A stretch of DNA of 64,000 nucleotides. It comes from Lathyrus oleraceus (Eukaryota > Streptophyta > Magnoliopsida > Fabales > Fabaceae). Location of the stretch: the NCBI RefSeq assembly GCF_024323335.1, contig NC_066581.1:437422238-437486237 (forward strand). The letters are read 5' to 3'. The translations under genes and the position numbers were made by a program. Shown here piece after piece: positions 33,270-45,652 of this stretch (its first letter is position 1; every line of letters starts with the position of its first letter). A model generated the notes under the pieces. That model was not told where the DNA came from. It saw only the letters and a program-made list of their open reading frames with translations, and ran no database searches.

Positions 33270-34205
33270 TTCTATACCCAATCTCAGAGTTTATGTCAGG
33301 TCCTACTCCAACCTCAGAGTTGTTTCTCCTTCCTTATTTCCAACCTCAGAGTTATTGTCTATTTCTCTTATTTCCAACCTCAGAGTTGTTGCCTTTGTCT
33401 TATATCTGACCCCAAAGTTGTATGTTTCTTATTCCCAACCCCAAAGTTGATGATAACCTTTCTTATTTGCAGCCTCAGAGTTGTCTCCCCTTTTGAAACC
33501 TTAGTGTTGTCGCCCCTTTTCCAACCTCAGTGTTATCGCCCCTTTTGCAACCTCAGGGTTGTCACGCTTTCTGCAACCTCAGTGTTGTTGCTCCTTTTCC
33601 AACCTCAGTGTTGTTTCCCCTTTTCCAACCTCAGCGTTGTTCCCCATTCTCCAACCTCAATGTTGTTGCCACCTTTTCCATCATTAGAGTTGTTGTTTAT
33701 CGCTTATCTTCCAACCTCAGAGTTGAGTATCTACCTTTGTCTAACCTCAGAGTTGACGCTTATCCTTCTCTACCCTCAGCCTCAGAGTTGAAGGTCTATC
33801 TTTTTCCAGCCTCAGAGTTGAACGTCTACCTTTTTGCAACCGTGGAGTTGATGAACCTTTTATCCCCAACCTCAGAGTTGAACGTCTACCTTTTTCCCAA
33901 CTTTTGAGTTGTTGAAACCTTTCTTATTACCCGGCCTTAGAGCTGATGTCTATAAATCCAACCTCAGAGTTGACGCCTACCTTTGTTCCCGGCCTTATAG
34001 TCGATGTTCATCCCATTGTACCTGACCTCAGAGTTGACGCTTATCCCTTTTCCAACCTCAGAGCCGACGTTGATCATAATTTGTTTCCAACCACAAGAGT
34101 TGAAATATCCAATTTTACCCCAGTCGCAGTATTGAGGCCAAAATATTTCAATCCCCAGCAATCAGTGTTGGTCATGTTTTTGTCCCCAACCTCAGAGTTG
34201 ACGAC
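33270..34205 (+). repeat. Minisatellite CCAACCTCAGAGTTG in the 3' UTR of D
   Basis: About 30 copies of a core CCAACCTCAGAGTTG are spaced 26-37 bp apart over ~0.94 kb, separated by T/C-rich spacers. Core variants include CAGTGTTG and CAAAGTTG. Plus-strand frames across it (for example repeats of PTSEL and NLRV) are by-products. Minisatellites in this region of Ogre/Tat elements are known and can seed satellites. Confidence 0.9.
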
Positions 34206-34650
34206 CAACTATCTACTCTCAAATTCCTACATCGTCTTCCCTAGAGGATTCATCTTTCACCCCTTTCTCCCCAATGGAAAATTATTCTTAGCGCTTGCCA
34301 GGGAGTTTTGAAAAAAGAAAAAGAAAAATAAAAGCTTGTTCATAAAAATACCGATAGCTTGTTGAAAAAAAGAAAGAGTCAATCTCACTGCATCAGCATC
34401 ATCCATATGTCATGCATATCTAACCCTTCATAAATATCTGTTGAGCAGATAACATTTAAATCCCCAACAGCTGCCCTGCACAAAAGCTATCTTGTTCACC
34501 CTATACCTCAGTGGAGAATTTCTTTATGACCTATCTTCACATTTCATTTGTTCTTGATGGGCAATTTTTTTGATATTTTAGTATTTAATCCCCTCCTACC
34601 TTGAATGTCTGAAAGTTGTTACTATCCATACATTCAGGTTCGAGAAGATT

Positions 34651-34663
34651 AAATAGGGGTAGC
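34651..34663 (+). other. Polypurine tract of D
   Basis: AAATAGGGGTAGC directly precedes the LTR start TGTCATACCCC. Confidence 0.75.
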
Positions 34664-37251
34664 TGTCATACCCCAAAATTCACCCTACCTTTCACAAGTT
34701 CATCTAGTTCACTAACCCTAAGCATTTGCATATCCTGATAAGCATTCATCTCATCTACATATTCATTGTATCATAACATATTCCACTTGCATTCGAAAAG
34801 CATAAAATCGTGGGTTTAAGGGTATTCACCAGGGAGCATAGTGGAAACCCTGATTCAGGGAGTTTGCATCTGATTTGTTTGGTTCATCATAAATGATTGG
34901 TTCATTGGCTTAAGTAATATTCGGGGTCCTGATTCACTGATTAGGATTCATTCATAGTTGTACGTGTTCATGATTTGGTGCCTGGTTTATGTTCTTTGGT
35001 TCAATATCAATCAATAGCATGACATGTCTCGTTTGGTTCAAAGCCATTGTGGTCCACATCCATTTATCCATAAGAAAATACACATTTTTACCTAAGTTGA
35101 CCTTTGGTCAATGATTGACTTTTTGGTCTACCAGTTGACCAAAGTCAACCATCTAACCAAAATCCATTTTTAATCATCTTCGTATATTTTTAAATCCACT
35201 TCGTATATTTTTAAATCCACTTCGTATACATATCCAATTCAATCGAATCTCAATACCCATTCATATCCAATTCCATTTTTATTTTGTTAGTGGGCCAAAC
35301 CCGTTTTAAGCCCATTTCAACAATTATCCATTTTTTAACCCATAACCCATATCCACATTTTAAAACCAAATATCCATAAACCATTTGTCCATATTTTTAA
35401 TCCAATTTTTATTCATTAACCATACCAAACCAAATTATCCATCCAATTATCCATTAACCATTACCACATTTGATCCAAACCATTTAAATCCAAAACCAAT
35501 TCATTTTCAACTTACATCATAAACTCATTCAATGTCAACTTATACATTTCCATAAACTACAATTTCAAACCACAATCCACACTACATTCAATTTCATGTA
35601 CCATTTCAAAACCATGTCCATGATTCATTTTCACATTAAGCCATTTGATCCATGTTCTTGTCCATCCAATAACCATTTCAATACCTTTCATTTTCAATCA
35701 TAATACATCAATTCTATTACAATTTCAATTTCTAAATCACATTTCATTACAACCATAAACCATAAACCAATAATATTTTACACTTAGAAAAAAGTGAAAT
35801 AGAAAGGCAATTAGAAAAGTGAAGCTAGCTGCAAACGTGTTGAAACAACACTAAAACAACGATAAATGAAAGGCGGCGAACACATTGCAGCAATGACAGG
35901 AACAACTGCTTTCTAAAATGTTGCAAAACCGACAGTCTAACTAGCTCCTTGGCAATTCATCTTATGGATAGTTGTGAAGTTCATTACCAATGGAGCATTT
36001 GCATGGCGACCCTTCTCATCTTCAAACCCCACAAGATGCTTTTCCTATGAGCTCCCGGATGCCAATTCCTAGGATCATCCCAAGTCTTACATGAACCTGC
36101 CATGAAGAAGATAACAAGATCATAATCAAAATCGACAGCATGCCGAAGCAATAACCTGTTACAACTGTCATACCGCCTACTAATACTGCCAAAGCGGAAA
36201 CTACTTTGAATACCAGGCTTTTGCAATTGGTTCACGCTCACAAGCTGCAACGACATATTTGGAACGCATGCTTAACAAATTAAAACCTCCAACACTCCTC
36301 TAACTGCTTCCATAAGAACCTGCAAATCCAATCCCAACAACCGGCAAAGGAAGGAAAGGAATCACTAACAGATCATGTGGAACACCCTGCAAAAAGAGGA
36401 AAACAGAAGTTAACCGAAATGGAAAAAATAACGCCCTTAGCTCTCAAACAATCCATAACAAAATTAATCGGCAAAATCTTAATAGAAGAATCACAACTCC
36501 TAACCGATTTTCATTTTCTCTTCAACAAAAAACCTTCAAAACAGGACCATCACAGAACCTTCAAGGAACAAACTCTCACCTTCCTCTCTGATTACATAAT
36601 AAGAACTAAACCTTCAATCTCACTTCTAACTGACCACAATCACCTTCTGGATCAGCTCTCCAATACAGAACCTCTAACTCTAAAATACCACTCCTAACCA
36701 TTTTCAATAATCTACCAATTACGCAACAGAACGGTGACCATTTCTAACCGAATTTTCATAACAAACTCTCGAATAACCAAATTTTCGCAATAAACTCTCA
36801 ACCATTTTTCTAATTGAAAAAAAACTGACAGAACCTATATCACAAATCCCTCCTAACAGAACTCGAAAAAAGAAGGATCCGAATAACCAACCATCTTCAC
36901 CCACCGTCAATCACACTTCAACCTACTTCCTCACTCCTCCATAACTCACACGCAACAATACAAATTCAGAGACAACAGAAGAAAGAAAATAGATTCACAG
37001 GAAGAATATTGAGAGAAAGGAGAATCGGAAAGAAGAAGATTGAAAGGGAGAGGGATCGAGATCCTGAATACCGCACCAGAACTTGGAAGCCAACACGAAC
37101 AAAAGGTTATCTTTCAATCTTCACTCTTCTTCGCTAACTCACATGAAGCACCAACACACAGAACCTCATGTTCATTCTTCATCATCAAGAATGTGAAGCT
37201 CTGTCTTCATCATGCATCTTCAAATAAACACGATCTTAAAAATGGGGTTAT
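34664..37251 (+). mobile_element. Partial 3' LTR of D, cut by insertion of B
   Basis: It starts TGTCATACCCCAAAATTC, sharing ~17 bp with G, then diverges. The middle is rich in CCAT/AACC. Around 36930-37070 it turns purine-rich and leader-like. The LTR is 2.59 kb so far; the rest should lie to the right of B and E, outside the window. I see no convincing TATA box and no protein gene. Confidence 0.65.
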
Positions 37252-40141
37252 TGTAGCGGGGTTTTCGTTACCTTTAGGTTTATTGATGTAGCGGGGTTTT
37301 CGTTACCTTTAGGTTTATTGACTAAACCAAAAGTCAACATACAATTTGAGTCGCCACCGCACTTTTATTTGTCCAAAGGAAAGGCTAAAAAGCGAACAAA
37401 CTCCAAATAAGAAGTTTTTCAAATAAAAAACTAATTAAAATGTCAGAGATCTAGGTAAGGGGGTTGGTTATGAAATGGGAAGGTTTTACGCACCCAAAAC
37501 ATCCTTAGTACTCTAAGGGGACCCTTTTTGTAAATATGTGTTGTAGGTTGGTATTTGTGAAAAGATTTGCAAAAGATTGGGGGGATGAGAAGAGAATAGA
37601 TTATATTTAAAAAATTTGTTGTTTGAATGGATGAACCCATTGCCTACGGACCATCACAAAGGAGGATCAAAACCTCGTAGTTCAGGGTAAAAAATCTCAA
37701 AGATTGGTGAATTGATTTTAATCAGGAGCCTTAAGGTCTTTTGTTATCAAAGGGATAAAACTCAACCTAAACCAACAATCCACCATGTGAGGAAGGCTTC
37801 AACATGCTAGTGAGGGGTTAACCCTATAATAAGCATCGAAGGCTTATAATCCAACACTAAGGATGAGGTGAGATTTACATCAACCACTATGATAACTCAA
37901 ACCTATGACTAAAGTTTTATGAAAAGGTTTTAATAAATGGCCATTGGAACCACAAAACAACTTGAAATGGGTTATATTTACAAGTTAAGTTTATTTACAA
38001 AATGAAGTCAAAGTGGGATTAACATTTATTCACAATGAGTATTGATGAAAATGATTTGGAAAAAGTCAAAGGCTTAAGGCCTAGGTTTCTAATTTGAAAC
38101 AAAGTCAAAGTTTTGAAAATGATTTTTGGCTTGGTTAGAGTGGGGAGAAGAAAAGAAGGGCTATTCCTAAAGCAAACAAAGATAAGAGGGGAAAGATAAA
38201 ACCCTTGGAGTTCCTTTTCTTGGAGTCATAGAGATGACTCAAGATGCTCCTTTCCTTTGGACTTATCACACAAACAAGCAATCAATAAATTGAATTCAAG
38301 CTCCTAGGATCTCCACTTGGCTTGGCTCTTAACTTGGCTACTCATGACAAAGGTCATCTTTTCACAATCTCAAGATGGGATCCCTATCACACACAAGCAA
38401 ACATCAAAAATTTCACAACACAATAAAAGTAATGGACAAAGAAAAAGTTTGGAGGAGAAGTCCTTTTGAGGTCAACTTTGAATTTTAGCATTCTAAAGGC
38501 ATGAGGCCTAGTTGCTCTTCAACAAATTTGCATTCTAAAGGCATGAGGCCTAGTTGCTCTTGAACTCCTTTAAGCATGGGTAAATCCTAGTTCTAAGTCC
38601 TTTCTCCTTTTGCATTTGGTTCACATCAAACAAACACAAACAACACAAAATAGCAATATATTTATATACAATAATGGGCTAAAATGAGCAAAAGGAGAAT
38701 GACATAAGCATAAAATATGTGCTCAAGTGAGCAAAGATGAAAATTAATATGAATAATGAGGAAGAAATAAATGACATTAAAAGTAAATGGCAAGAAATTA
38801 AAAGCTCAAATTAAAGTTAGTAGTTAGTAAGGTTATGTTAGCTTGTCATGAGACAATGTAACGCTATGTTAAGCAATCGTAAGTGGACTAATGTAGTAGT
38901 CACACCTATTTGAGGCTGGTTAATAAGAATATAGGCAAAGAACACAAGTTAGAGATCATGACTAGTAAGCCAAGCTCCATAAACTTGCCATGCCAAACAA
39001 AAGGGGAAGGGCCTTGTATTGACTTTTGGTTATTTGCTTGACCAAGAAGCAACCTATCTTTGACACAAAATAACTCATTTGATCATGGATCAAGTTGAGT
39101 TTGGTTTGGATCAAAGAAGGTTAAACTTCCCATTTGTCAAGACCAACCTCAAGACTTTAACTCATTGGCCATTGATGAAAAGAAAGGGATGAAGATGAAA
39201 GGGAGGGGTAAGAAGTCAACAAACAATCCCAGTTGATCAAGGGATAACTCATCCTTGATCAAATTCATTCATCTTTCTAAGTGATGATCCATAAGGACTT
39301 TCAAACCACAAGATCCAATGAATTCGATCAAAGTTGAATCAATTCAACTTCAATCAACACCAAACAGAAGAGAAACCAATATAAAAAGTCAAGAAGTCAA
39401 TGATATTTTTTTGGCATTTTTTGAATTAAAATAAAATGCAAATAAAAAATAAACAGACCAAAAGGAACCTCAAATTTAATTCAGAGCAACTTCAAAAAGT
39501 CCAATTAAATTCTCATAGGTTCAACATAATCAAACAAGCTTTGACTAATTTTCTCACAAATTTTTGAAATCAGAAAGTAATTAAAAAACAATTAAAAACA
39601 ATTAAAAATAGCACAATATGAATTAAAATCTCAAATAATCTCAAAACAATCAAGAAATTGTTAAGACTATTTTTCATTGATTTATCATGATCCATAAATG
39701 CTATGAAAATATTTTTGGATTTTTTAAAAGTCAGAAAGTATTTTAAAATGAATTAAAACCATTAAAAACCAAGTAATTCATAAAAAATATCATATGAAGT
39801 CACAAAAATAATTAAAAATCATAATATGGAACTATATTTTTCAACAAATTTTTTGGAATTGGTCTCATATTTTTCTGACTTCAAATGAATTTTTAATGAA
39901 TTTTTGAAAATAAAAGGAATTAACAGAAAATAAATGGAAAATGAAAATAAGCAAAAAAGCCACAGCCACATGATGCATTTCATTAATTGAAGTGGCATCA
40001 CTGAATGGCTTAGATCCGAGGAAACACGAGGCACATGAGTCAAATGCGCCACATCCAGCATTAAATGAAGTAATTACAATGAATGAACAAGATTAAATTG
40101 TGGAAGTGTGATCCAATGGCCCTAGCGTGCACACATGGTGG

Positions 40142-40159
40142 TGGTGGTGGAAACCACCA
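40142..40159 (-). other. Stem-loop beside TTCTCCG in LTR B
   Basis: TGGTGGT (40142-40148) pairs with ACCACCA (40153-40159) across GGAA. CTTCTCCGATG follows on the plus strand. Confidence 0.45.
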
Positions 40160-40709
40160 TCTTCTCCGATGAAGCAACCAATTCCGGCCACCAGTTGCAG
40201 AAAAATAAAACTTAATGAAAATTAAAAACAAGGCCATGGAAATGAATCTCGTGTGATGGAGATCATCACAGTACCAATGGATCTCCCTCACTATTCCTAT
40301 ATTAAGAGAAATGTGAAGGAGAAAATCATGGTGTTCAAACTGATTGCTCATGAAATAAAGAATTGAAAGTATCAACAGCTTGCCTCAAGTGTGAGGACTT
40401 CAGAAAACCACAGAAACACAAGAATGTTACATTGAGTTAAGAGATTCAGATCCAAAAAGTTTGAGAATAAACCTTTGAATTGATGCACTTCTTTCCACGA
40501 ATTCTCCAAGATCCTTGCTCCTTCTTGATCTATAAATGTAATGGAAGTGATAGGCTAAGGAATTTGGCTTTAAAACTCAGCTAATGATGCTGAATTTCAA
40601 GCTCAAAAAATTGAAGAAAAGTGATTAATTCCTTTAGTGATGGCTATGGTTTCACTTCTGGAACACTTGGGATCTCCAAAAGGTTCCCAAATGAGTGAGA
40701 GGAAGCCTC

Positions 40710-40717
40710 TATTTATA
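40710..40717 (-). promoter_or_regulatory. Putative TATA box of the 3' LTR of B
   Basis: The minus strand reads GTTATAAATAGAGG, 1.53 kb inside the LTR start at 42249. The matching part of the 5' LTR lies outside the window. Confidence 0.6.
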
Positions 40718-42249
40718 ACTGAATGCATGAGCTGATCATGCTTTGTTCATGTGCATGACAAAAGGAATTTGAATTGCATGGGCCTGTGTAAGCGTGTGGA
40801 AGGCCCAATGATGAATGCAGAAGCTTGCTGAGATCATGTGAAGGGCAATTGGTCGTGTGCATTAGACTGAAACATGCTTGCAATTTAAGTTATAACATAA
40901 AATATCCAAAATGCACATACATGAAAACAAATTCGAAACTCACAAATGTTAGATCCAAATGAGTATTGTGAATAATGGTTGGAAAGCCCTTGAAATAAGG
41001 AACAAAAGTCATGTTGGGAAAAAAATCATTTGGCATGTGCAAATTGATGACAACTGGCTGGGATAATCCAAGTACAAAATATGTTCAAATCATTTTGAAA
41101 AAGTTCACCAAAAACAAGCTTAATCAAACCCCTCTGTCCTCATGATACAATCTTCAAATGAAAAAACCTCCAACATAAAAGTTGTATATATTTCGAAGAT
41201 AGTAAATATTTACTCAAAGTTTGCATCATTTGGATTTTCTATGACTAAGTTATAGGCATTTGAAGTTGGGTACTTTTTCAAATTCAATGAATTTGGTCCA
41301 AGATGACCTATAAAGTTTTGCATTATCACATGTATTTATTTTAGGATTATGAAATTTTGTCCAACATAACATTTGAATTATACATATGAAGCTTTCCAAT
41401 GAATTTGTTCTCACCTCAAAATCATAAAAATTAAGGAAGTCATGCCCTTGGTAATTTGACCCAAAATTAGGGTTTCAGTCAAAATGACCTATAATGTTTT
41501 GAAATGAATGATAACCTTCCAAGCTTCAAATGTATTTTTCATGAACATTAAAGTTGTTAATATGGTTCTTAGGAACATTGTTTAGCTTGAGGTCATATTC
41601 ATTTGACAAACACATCAAAAATTATATCTCATTGAACCTCAGTTTAGTCAGATGACTTGACTGGTCAACTTTTCAAGGCCAAACTTCCAATCTTGATGAA
41701 TGAATGATTGAGGGGACTCAAATAGGCTCATATATGCATAAAATGATAAATAAAAGAACTTACCTTGATTAAATTTGATCAGAGGTTGAGATTTCTTCAT
41801 GGGCAAGGCACAATTAAAGCACAGTGGAATTAGGGTTTCCTTGGGAAACAATCTTCAAGCCCTTTGGGTTATCTTGATCAAATTGGCAAATTGAGATACT
41901 TGGGAGACATATGTGATTATTAGGAACTTTTTGAACCATTGTCATGCTTTTTCTCATCTTCATCTAGCCATTACATTGGGCTTAGGAGCCTCCTAGGAGC
42001 ATTGTGGAGCACATGATCACTTGAGCTTCAAAACAAAAAGAGTTAGTGACATATTTTTGTGCTTTTGGTTAGTAATCAAATAAGAAAAGAAATAAAATAC
42101 AATACAAGCATGCTTTGTGGTCTCAAAACACTCAAACAAGTCCCAACCCTAGGGTCAAGGAGCCAAACATGCTATGATCCTTGAGGCAATGCACTTGTGC
42201 AATAACATGATGCCATGAGGGATCTTAGGGTCAAAATTAGGGTCTTACA

Positions 42250-42262
42250 GATGCCCCTATTT
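42250..42262 (-). other. Polypurine tract of Ogre B
   Basis: The minus strand reads AAATAGGGGCATC directly before the LTR start TGTAAGACCC. Confidence 0.85.
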
Positions 42263-42723
42263 AAGATCGTCCTATCCGGAGATATGAAGGTTAAAATCTT
42301 CGTCTCGACAAGATAGAATGAGCTTAAATAATAACAAAGATACAAATTTTGGTCCCTAAGAGACCTCATGATGCAAATGTATGTACGCAAAATAAAATCT
42401 TCATGGTGAACAATTGCCACAAAGAAAAAGAAATCTGGATAAACTGAAAGAAATCCATAGGAGTAACACATTCACTAGGAAGACAGAGACTCTGGGGAAA
42501 TAAGGTAAAAATGCGTGAGCAGGTTATGACTTGAAAACTTGCTGGGAGACACGAAAGGATTCCACGAAAATAAATCGATGGAAAGACTTGAGCTGACGCA
42601 AAGATGCATGTATTGGGGAATATGCCAATACAGCAAAACTATCCACAAAGGATACATCGGATAAAAATACGGACTCAGGCGGGGATGCCCACAAAGGACC
42701 TAGCTGAGAAAGAAACAACGAGA

Positions 42724-43590
42724 TATTACCTGTTACTGGGTAATAAACTCAAAGAGAGACACGTCATCAAAACACCGGTTACTGGGTGAGAGAATAACAC
42801 GCTCAAGGAGAAAGACTATCTAAGACCGGTATAAGGGTGAGAGATTTCAATCATCCGAAACATCTGAGGAGGACCCAAAAGGCACATCTCAACTCAGGAA
42901 AATCTGGCTCCACAGGGGACAAGAAGTCATAATAGGGAGCAGAAAGAAGGAACACCAGGGATACCGGTTACTGGGCATATAATAGGTGACCAATCAGGCG
43001 TGAATTGGGAACATATCCAAGACACTCATCATCCGAAAGGAGGGCTGAAAAAGCAAACTCGACATACAGGATGGACATTCGTTTCCACAAGGAATACAAA
43101 TTTTACTCAACTGGGGAAGAAAAAGGCTTCGACTGAAGAGCGCATGAGATACATTATCTACTACCGTTATATGGGTAAAACGTAGATAACATACTCACAT
43201 GGAAGACTATCCACAACCAGTTACTAGGTTAATAAAGGATAAATTGACCGAAAAGAAAGGACATCGGGATACCGGTTACTGGGTATAAAATGATGACCGA
43301 TCAGGAGGAGAAACAATCATTACCAAAACAAGGGTAAATGACAGATGACTTGCTAGGGATGAATTACCTGACAAAAGCGATTATCCAAGAGATATATCAC
43401 CGATTATTGGGCGGTATACTAAAAAACAAAGGAATATCAATATCGGTTACTGGGTAAAGATAACCAACAAAAAGGGGATTACATCTACCGGTTACTGGGT
43501 AGAAAACCACATAAATGGGACTTATAACTACCGGTTACTGGGTAGAAGGCCAGAAAGTCTGCTGGGGAAAAGGATGAACAATTACTGGTT
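42724..43590 (-). repeat. Dispersed CCGGTTACTGGGT motif array in the 3' UTR of B
   Basis: About ten copies or variants of ACCGGTTACTGGGT lie near 42728, 42774, 42965, 43270, 43411, 43442, 43488, 43530 and 43574, with looser ones near 42815 and 43218. Spacing is irregular (about 30-190 bp). The same motif recurs in E's 3' UTR. Confidence 0.8.
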
Positions 43591-45506
43591 ACTGAGCAAT
43601 TGAACAACTGAACCACAGGGAACTGCAAGGGATAACAAGAAAGGAATCAATCTAGAAACAAACTATAAAGACACAATCAAACAAGCCTCAACCCGATGAG
43701 GATATAACTCAAGGGAGTAATTCCATCCCGATACACAACTGGGGAAGGAAACGGAAACAATAATCATCCACGAGGACATAACTTAGTGGGGATGAAAGAA
43801 GGAAAGATATACACTTTCTGCTTATGGGGCTGACTCTATATGGAGATATCAGACACAAACATCTGCTTGGGGAAGAATATTTCACCAATAGTAAGAGATA
43901 ACAAGCAAATATATATGGCAAAGAATGCGTCATGAATATCTGAATGCTATGATTATGCATGTATATGCATGATTTGTGTATAATTAATGCTGACAAACAA
44001 ACACGTCTAACACAAACAAGTCCAAGAATCACGAGTAAACACTCGGCAAACGTCTCGACAACTAGGGCGAAGCCCACTGGAGAACTCAACTTGGGGAACA
44101 AACCGAGAAGGATGAAAATAAATCATCGGGGATATCAAACCCTATCCCAACAGCTACACTCATTGAGGATACAAAGAAGATGTATTCAGGAGCAGTGGAA
44201 GAAGATGATCAAATAAAGAACTCAACTCTGATAGGGATCATCTCTGGAACAAGAATGAACAAGGGAAGACTTTAACCACATCTGGGAATAGGCAAAGTCG
44301 AAGCTTCCAACTGCAAGAGGTAACACTCTGCACAGGAGAAATCTTCCAAGAGCAAATAATCCTGACATAAGGAAGATGCAAAAAAATTTGTCGGGGAGTT
44401 TCCATCAACTCTCTCGGAAACAGGTGTTTAATAACAATAAGATCCGCTGGAGAAGAAACTATACTAAGGAAGCTTATGATGTGGAACTCCGTGGGGAACA
44501 ACCACCAATCAGATGTACATCAAAACCATCCCTTCTATCTGCCGGAGAGGAAACTCTGCAAAGGGAAAAATAGCATTTTGCTCCACTGGTGAGGGAAATA
44601 AACATCTTCACCACCAACTCTTAATGCTAGAAGAAATCTTCAGACTCAGAGGAGATACAAACATCAAACTCTGATCTGGCAACCCTACCGGGGACAAGCT
44701 GCAAATGCTCTTGAGGGAACTACCCTGGCTGGGGAAACTGGAAATGGATCCATCATCACAAGCGACATATCGTGGATACCTCTTTTCAAAATAAATGAAA
44801 AGGGAAACAAGCCTTTCATCAACTGCACTAGGCAACTTCCTACTGAGGAAGCAATTATCTGGAAAGGCAGCTCTGCAGGGAACACATGCATACTCCGCTG
44901 GGGACTCTTACTTATGCTGGGAAGGATAACATTCCTCGTGAGCGGATAGTCAAGATAATGAGACAAGGAGCATATCAACCTTTATCAATCTACAAGGGAT
45001 TTTAGGTCAGTCCATACAAGGGGTGACAACCATACAAATGATAAAACACAAATGCTAGTGCCAGACTCTCTGGGAAGCTGATGATGCATTATTTTTTCTG
45101 CGCTCGCTGGGGAGACAACTGAATACTGATGAAGAGGATATAAGAATTCCAGAATATGAACAAATGTCTTACCCTTTGATGATCATACTATCCTTGGGAA
45201 AGCACTGATGACATTCCACTTATCCTTTCAGTCATTGTGAATGTTCACTTTGTTTAAAATAGTTTATTCATGGATCTTTACAAATTTGAAATTGGTGATA
45301 TACATGGAAAAGGGATACATTGAACATAATGACCGTTTCTCCACCAACTCTGAATCCACTGTATTCGAAACTTCAGTTGACGATGATTGAGCGAGAATCT
45401 TTGACAAACGACAACTGTAGAACAAAGTCTTGTCAGGATGCAGTTACTTGCCAAATCCCTAATTTTTGCCTAGATTTCCCTAGGGTGAGGTACTCAATCT
45501 AGCGGG

Positions 45507-45526
45507 ATATATATATATATATATAT
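45507..45526. repeat. (AT)10 microsatellite
   Basis: A pure AT run of 20 bases in the 3' UTR of B. Confidence 0.95.
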
Positions 45527-45561
45527 CATTTTTTTCATGTCTCTAAATTTTTACTGGACCG

Positions 45562-45635
45562 CCCTTTCAGGTTTTCAATTCACCGAGACGCTCCTTTTTG
45601 CCTAAGCTACCCTTTCGGGTTTTCAACTTAGCGAG
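45562..45635 (-). repeat. Imperfect 48-bp duplication beside the integrase end
   Basis: CCCTTTC(A/G)GGTTTTCAA begins at 45562 and 45610, each followed by CGAG or GCGAG. It lies just beyond the integrase stop at 45653. Confidence 0.65.
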
Positions 45636-45652
45636 CTATTCTGTTTTTATTT

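Larger units (their letters stand above)
31270..37251 (+). mobile_element. Tat-like retrotransposon D: 3' end and partial 3' LTR
   Basis: Plus orientation is shown by PPT AAATAGGGGTAGC (34651-34663) directly before an LTR start TGTCATACCCC at 34664. The internal part is untranslated and repeat-rich. C's 5' LTR abuts its left side and B interrupts its LTR, so D is the oldest layer here. The shared PPT core AAATAGGGG links it to the Ogre/Tat group. No pol sequence of D is in the window, so the assignment is by inference. Confidence 0.65.
37252..42249 (-). mobile_element. 3' LTR of Ogre B
   Basis: Plus-strand ends are TGTAGCGGGG (37252) and GGGTCTTACA (42249). The first 35 bp are repeated in direct tandem (37252-37286 and 37287-37321), which the 5' LTR lacks. 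It carries the 43-bp duplication (38488), TATA box, stem-loop, the 181-bp motif pair (41304 and 41485) and the TATGTTAAGCAATCG block near 38865. No gene is supported; a 104-codon frame at 40061-40375 is discussed as a finding. Confidence 0.9.
42263..45652 (-). other. 3' untranslated region of Ogre B
   Basis: This 3.4-kb stretch between integrase stop and PPT has no supported gene. It is dense in short dispersed motifs: TACCGGTTACTGGGTA (42720-43590), CTGGGGA-type words (44050-45110), an (AT)10 run and a 48-bp repeat near the integrase end. Short frames in it are incidental. Confidence 0.7.

Noticed and set aside
33259..34311. Overlapping plus-strand frames with repeated PTSEL and NLRV words
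   Set aside because: They are translations of the CCTCAGAGTTG minisatellite in three frames, with no start context or homologue recognised.
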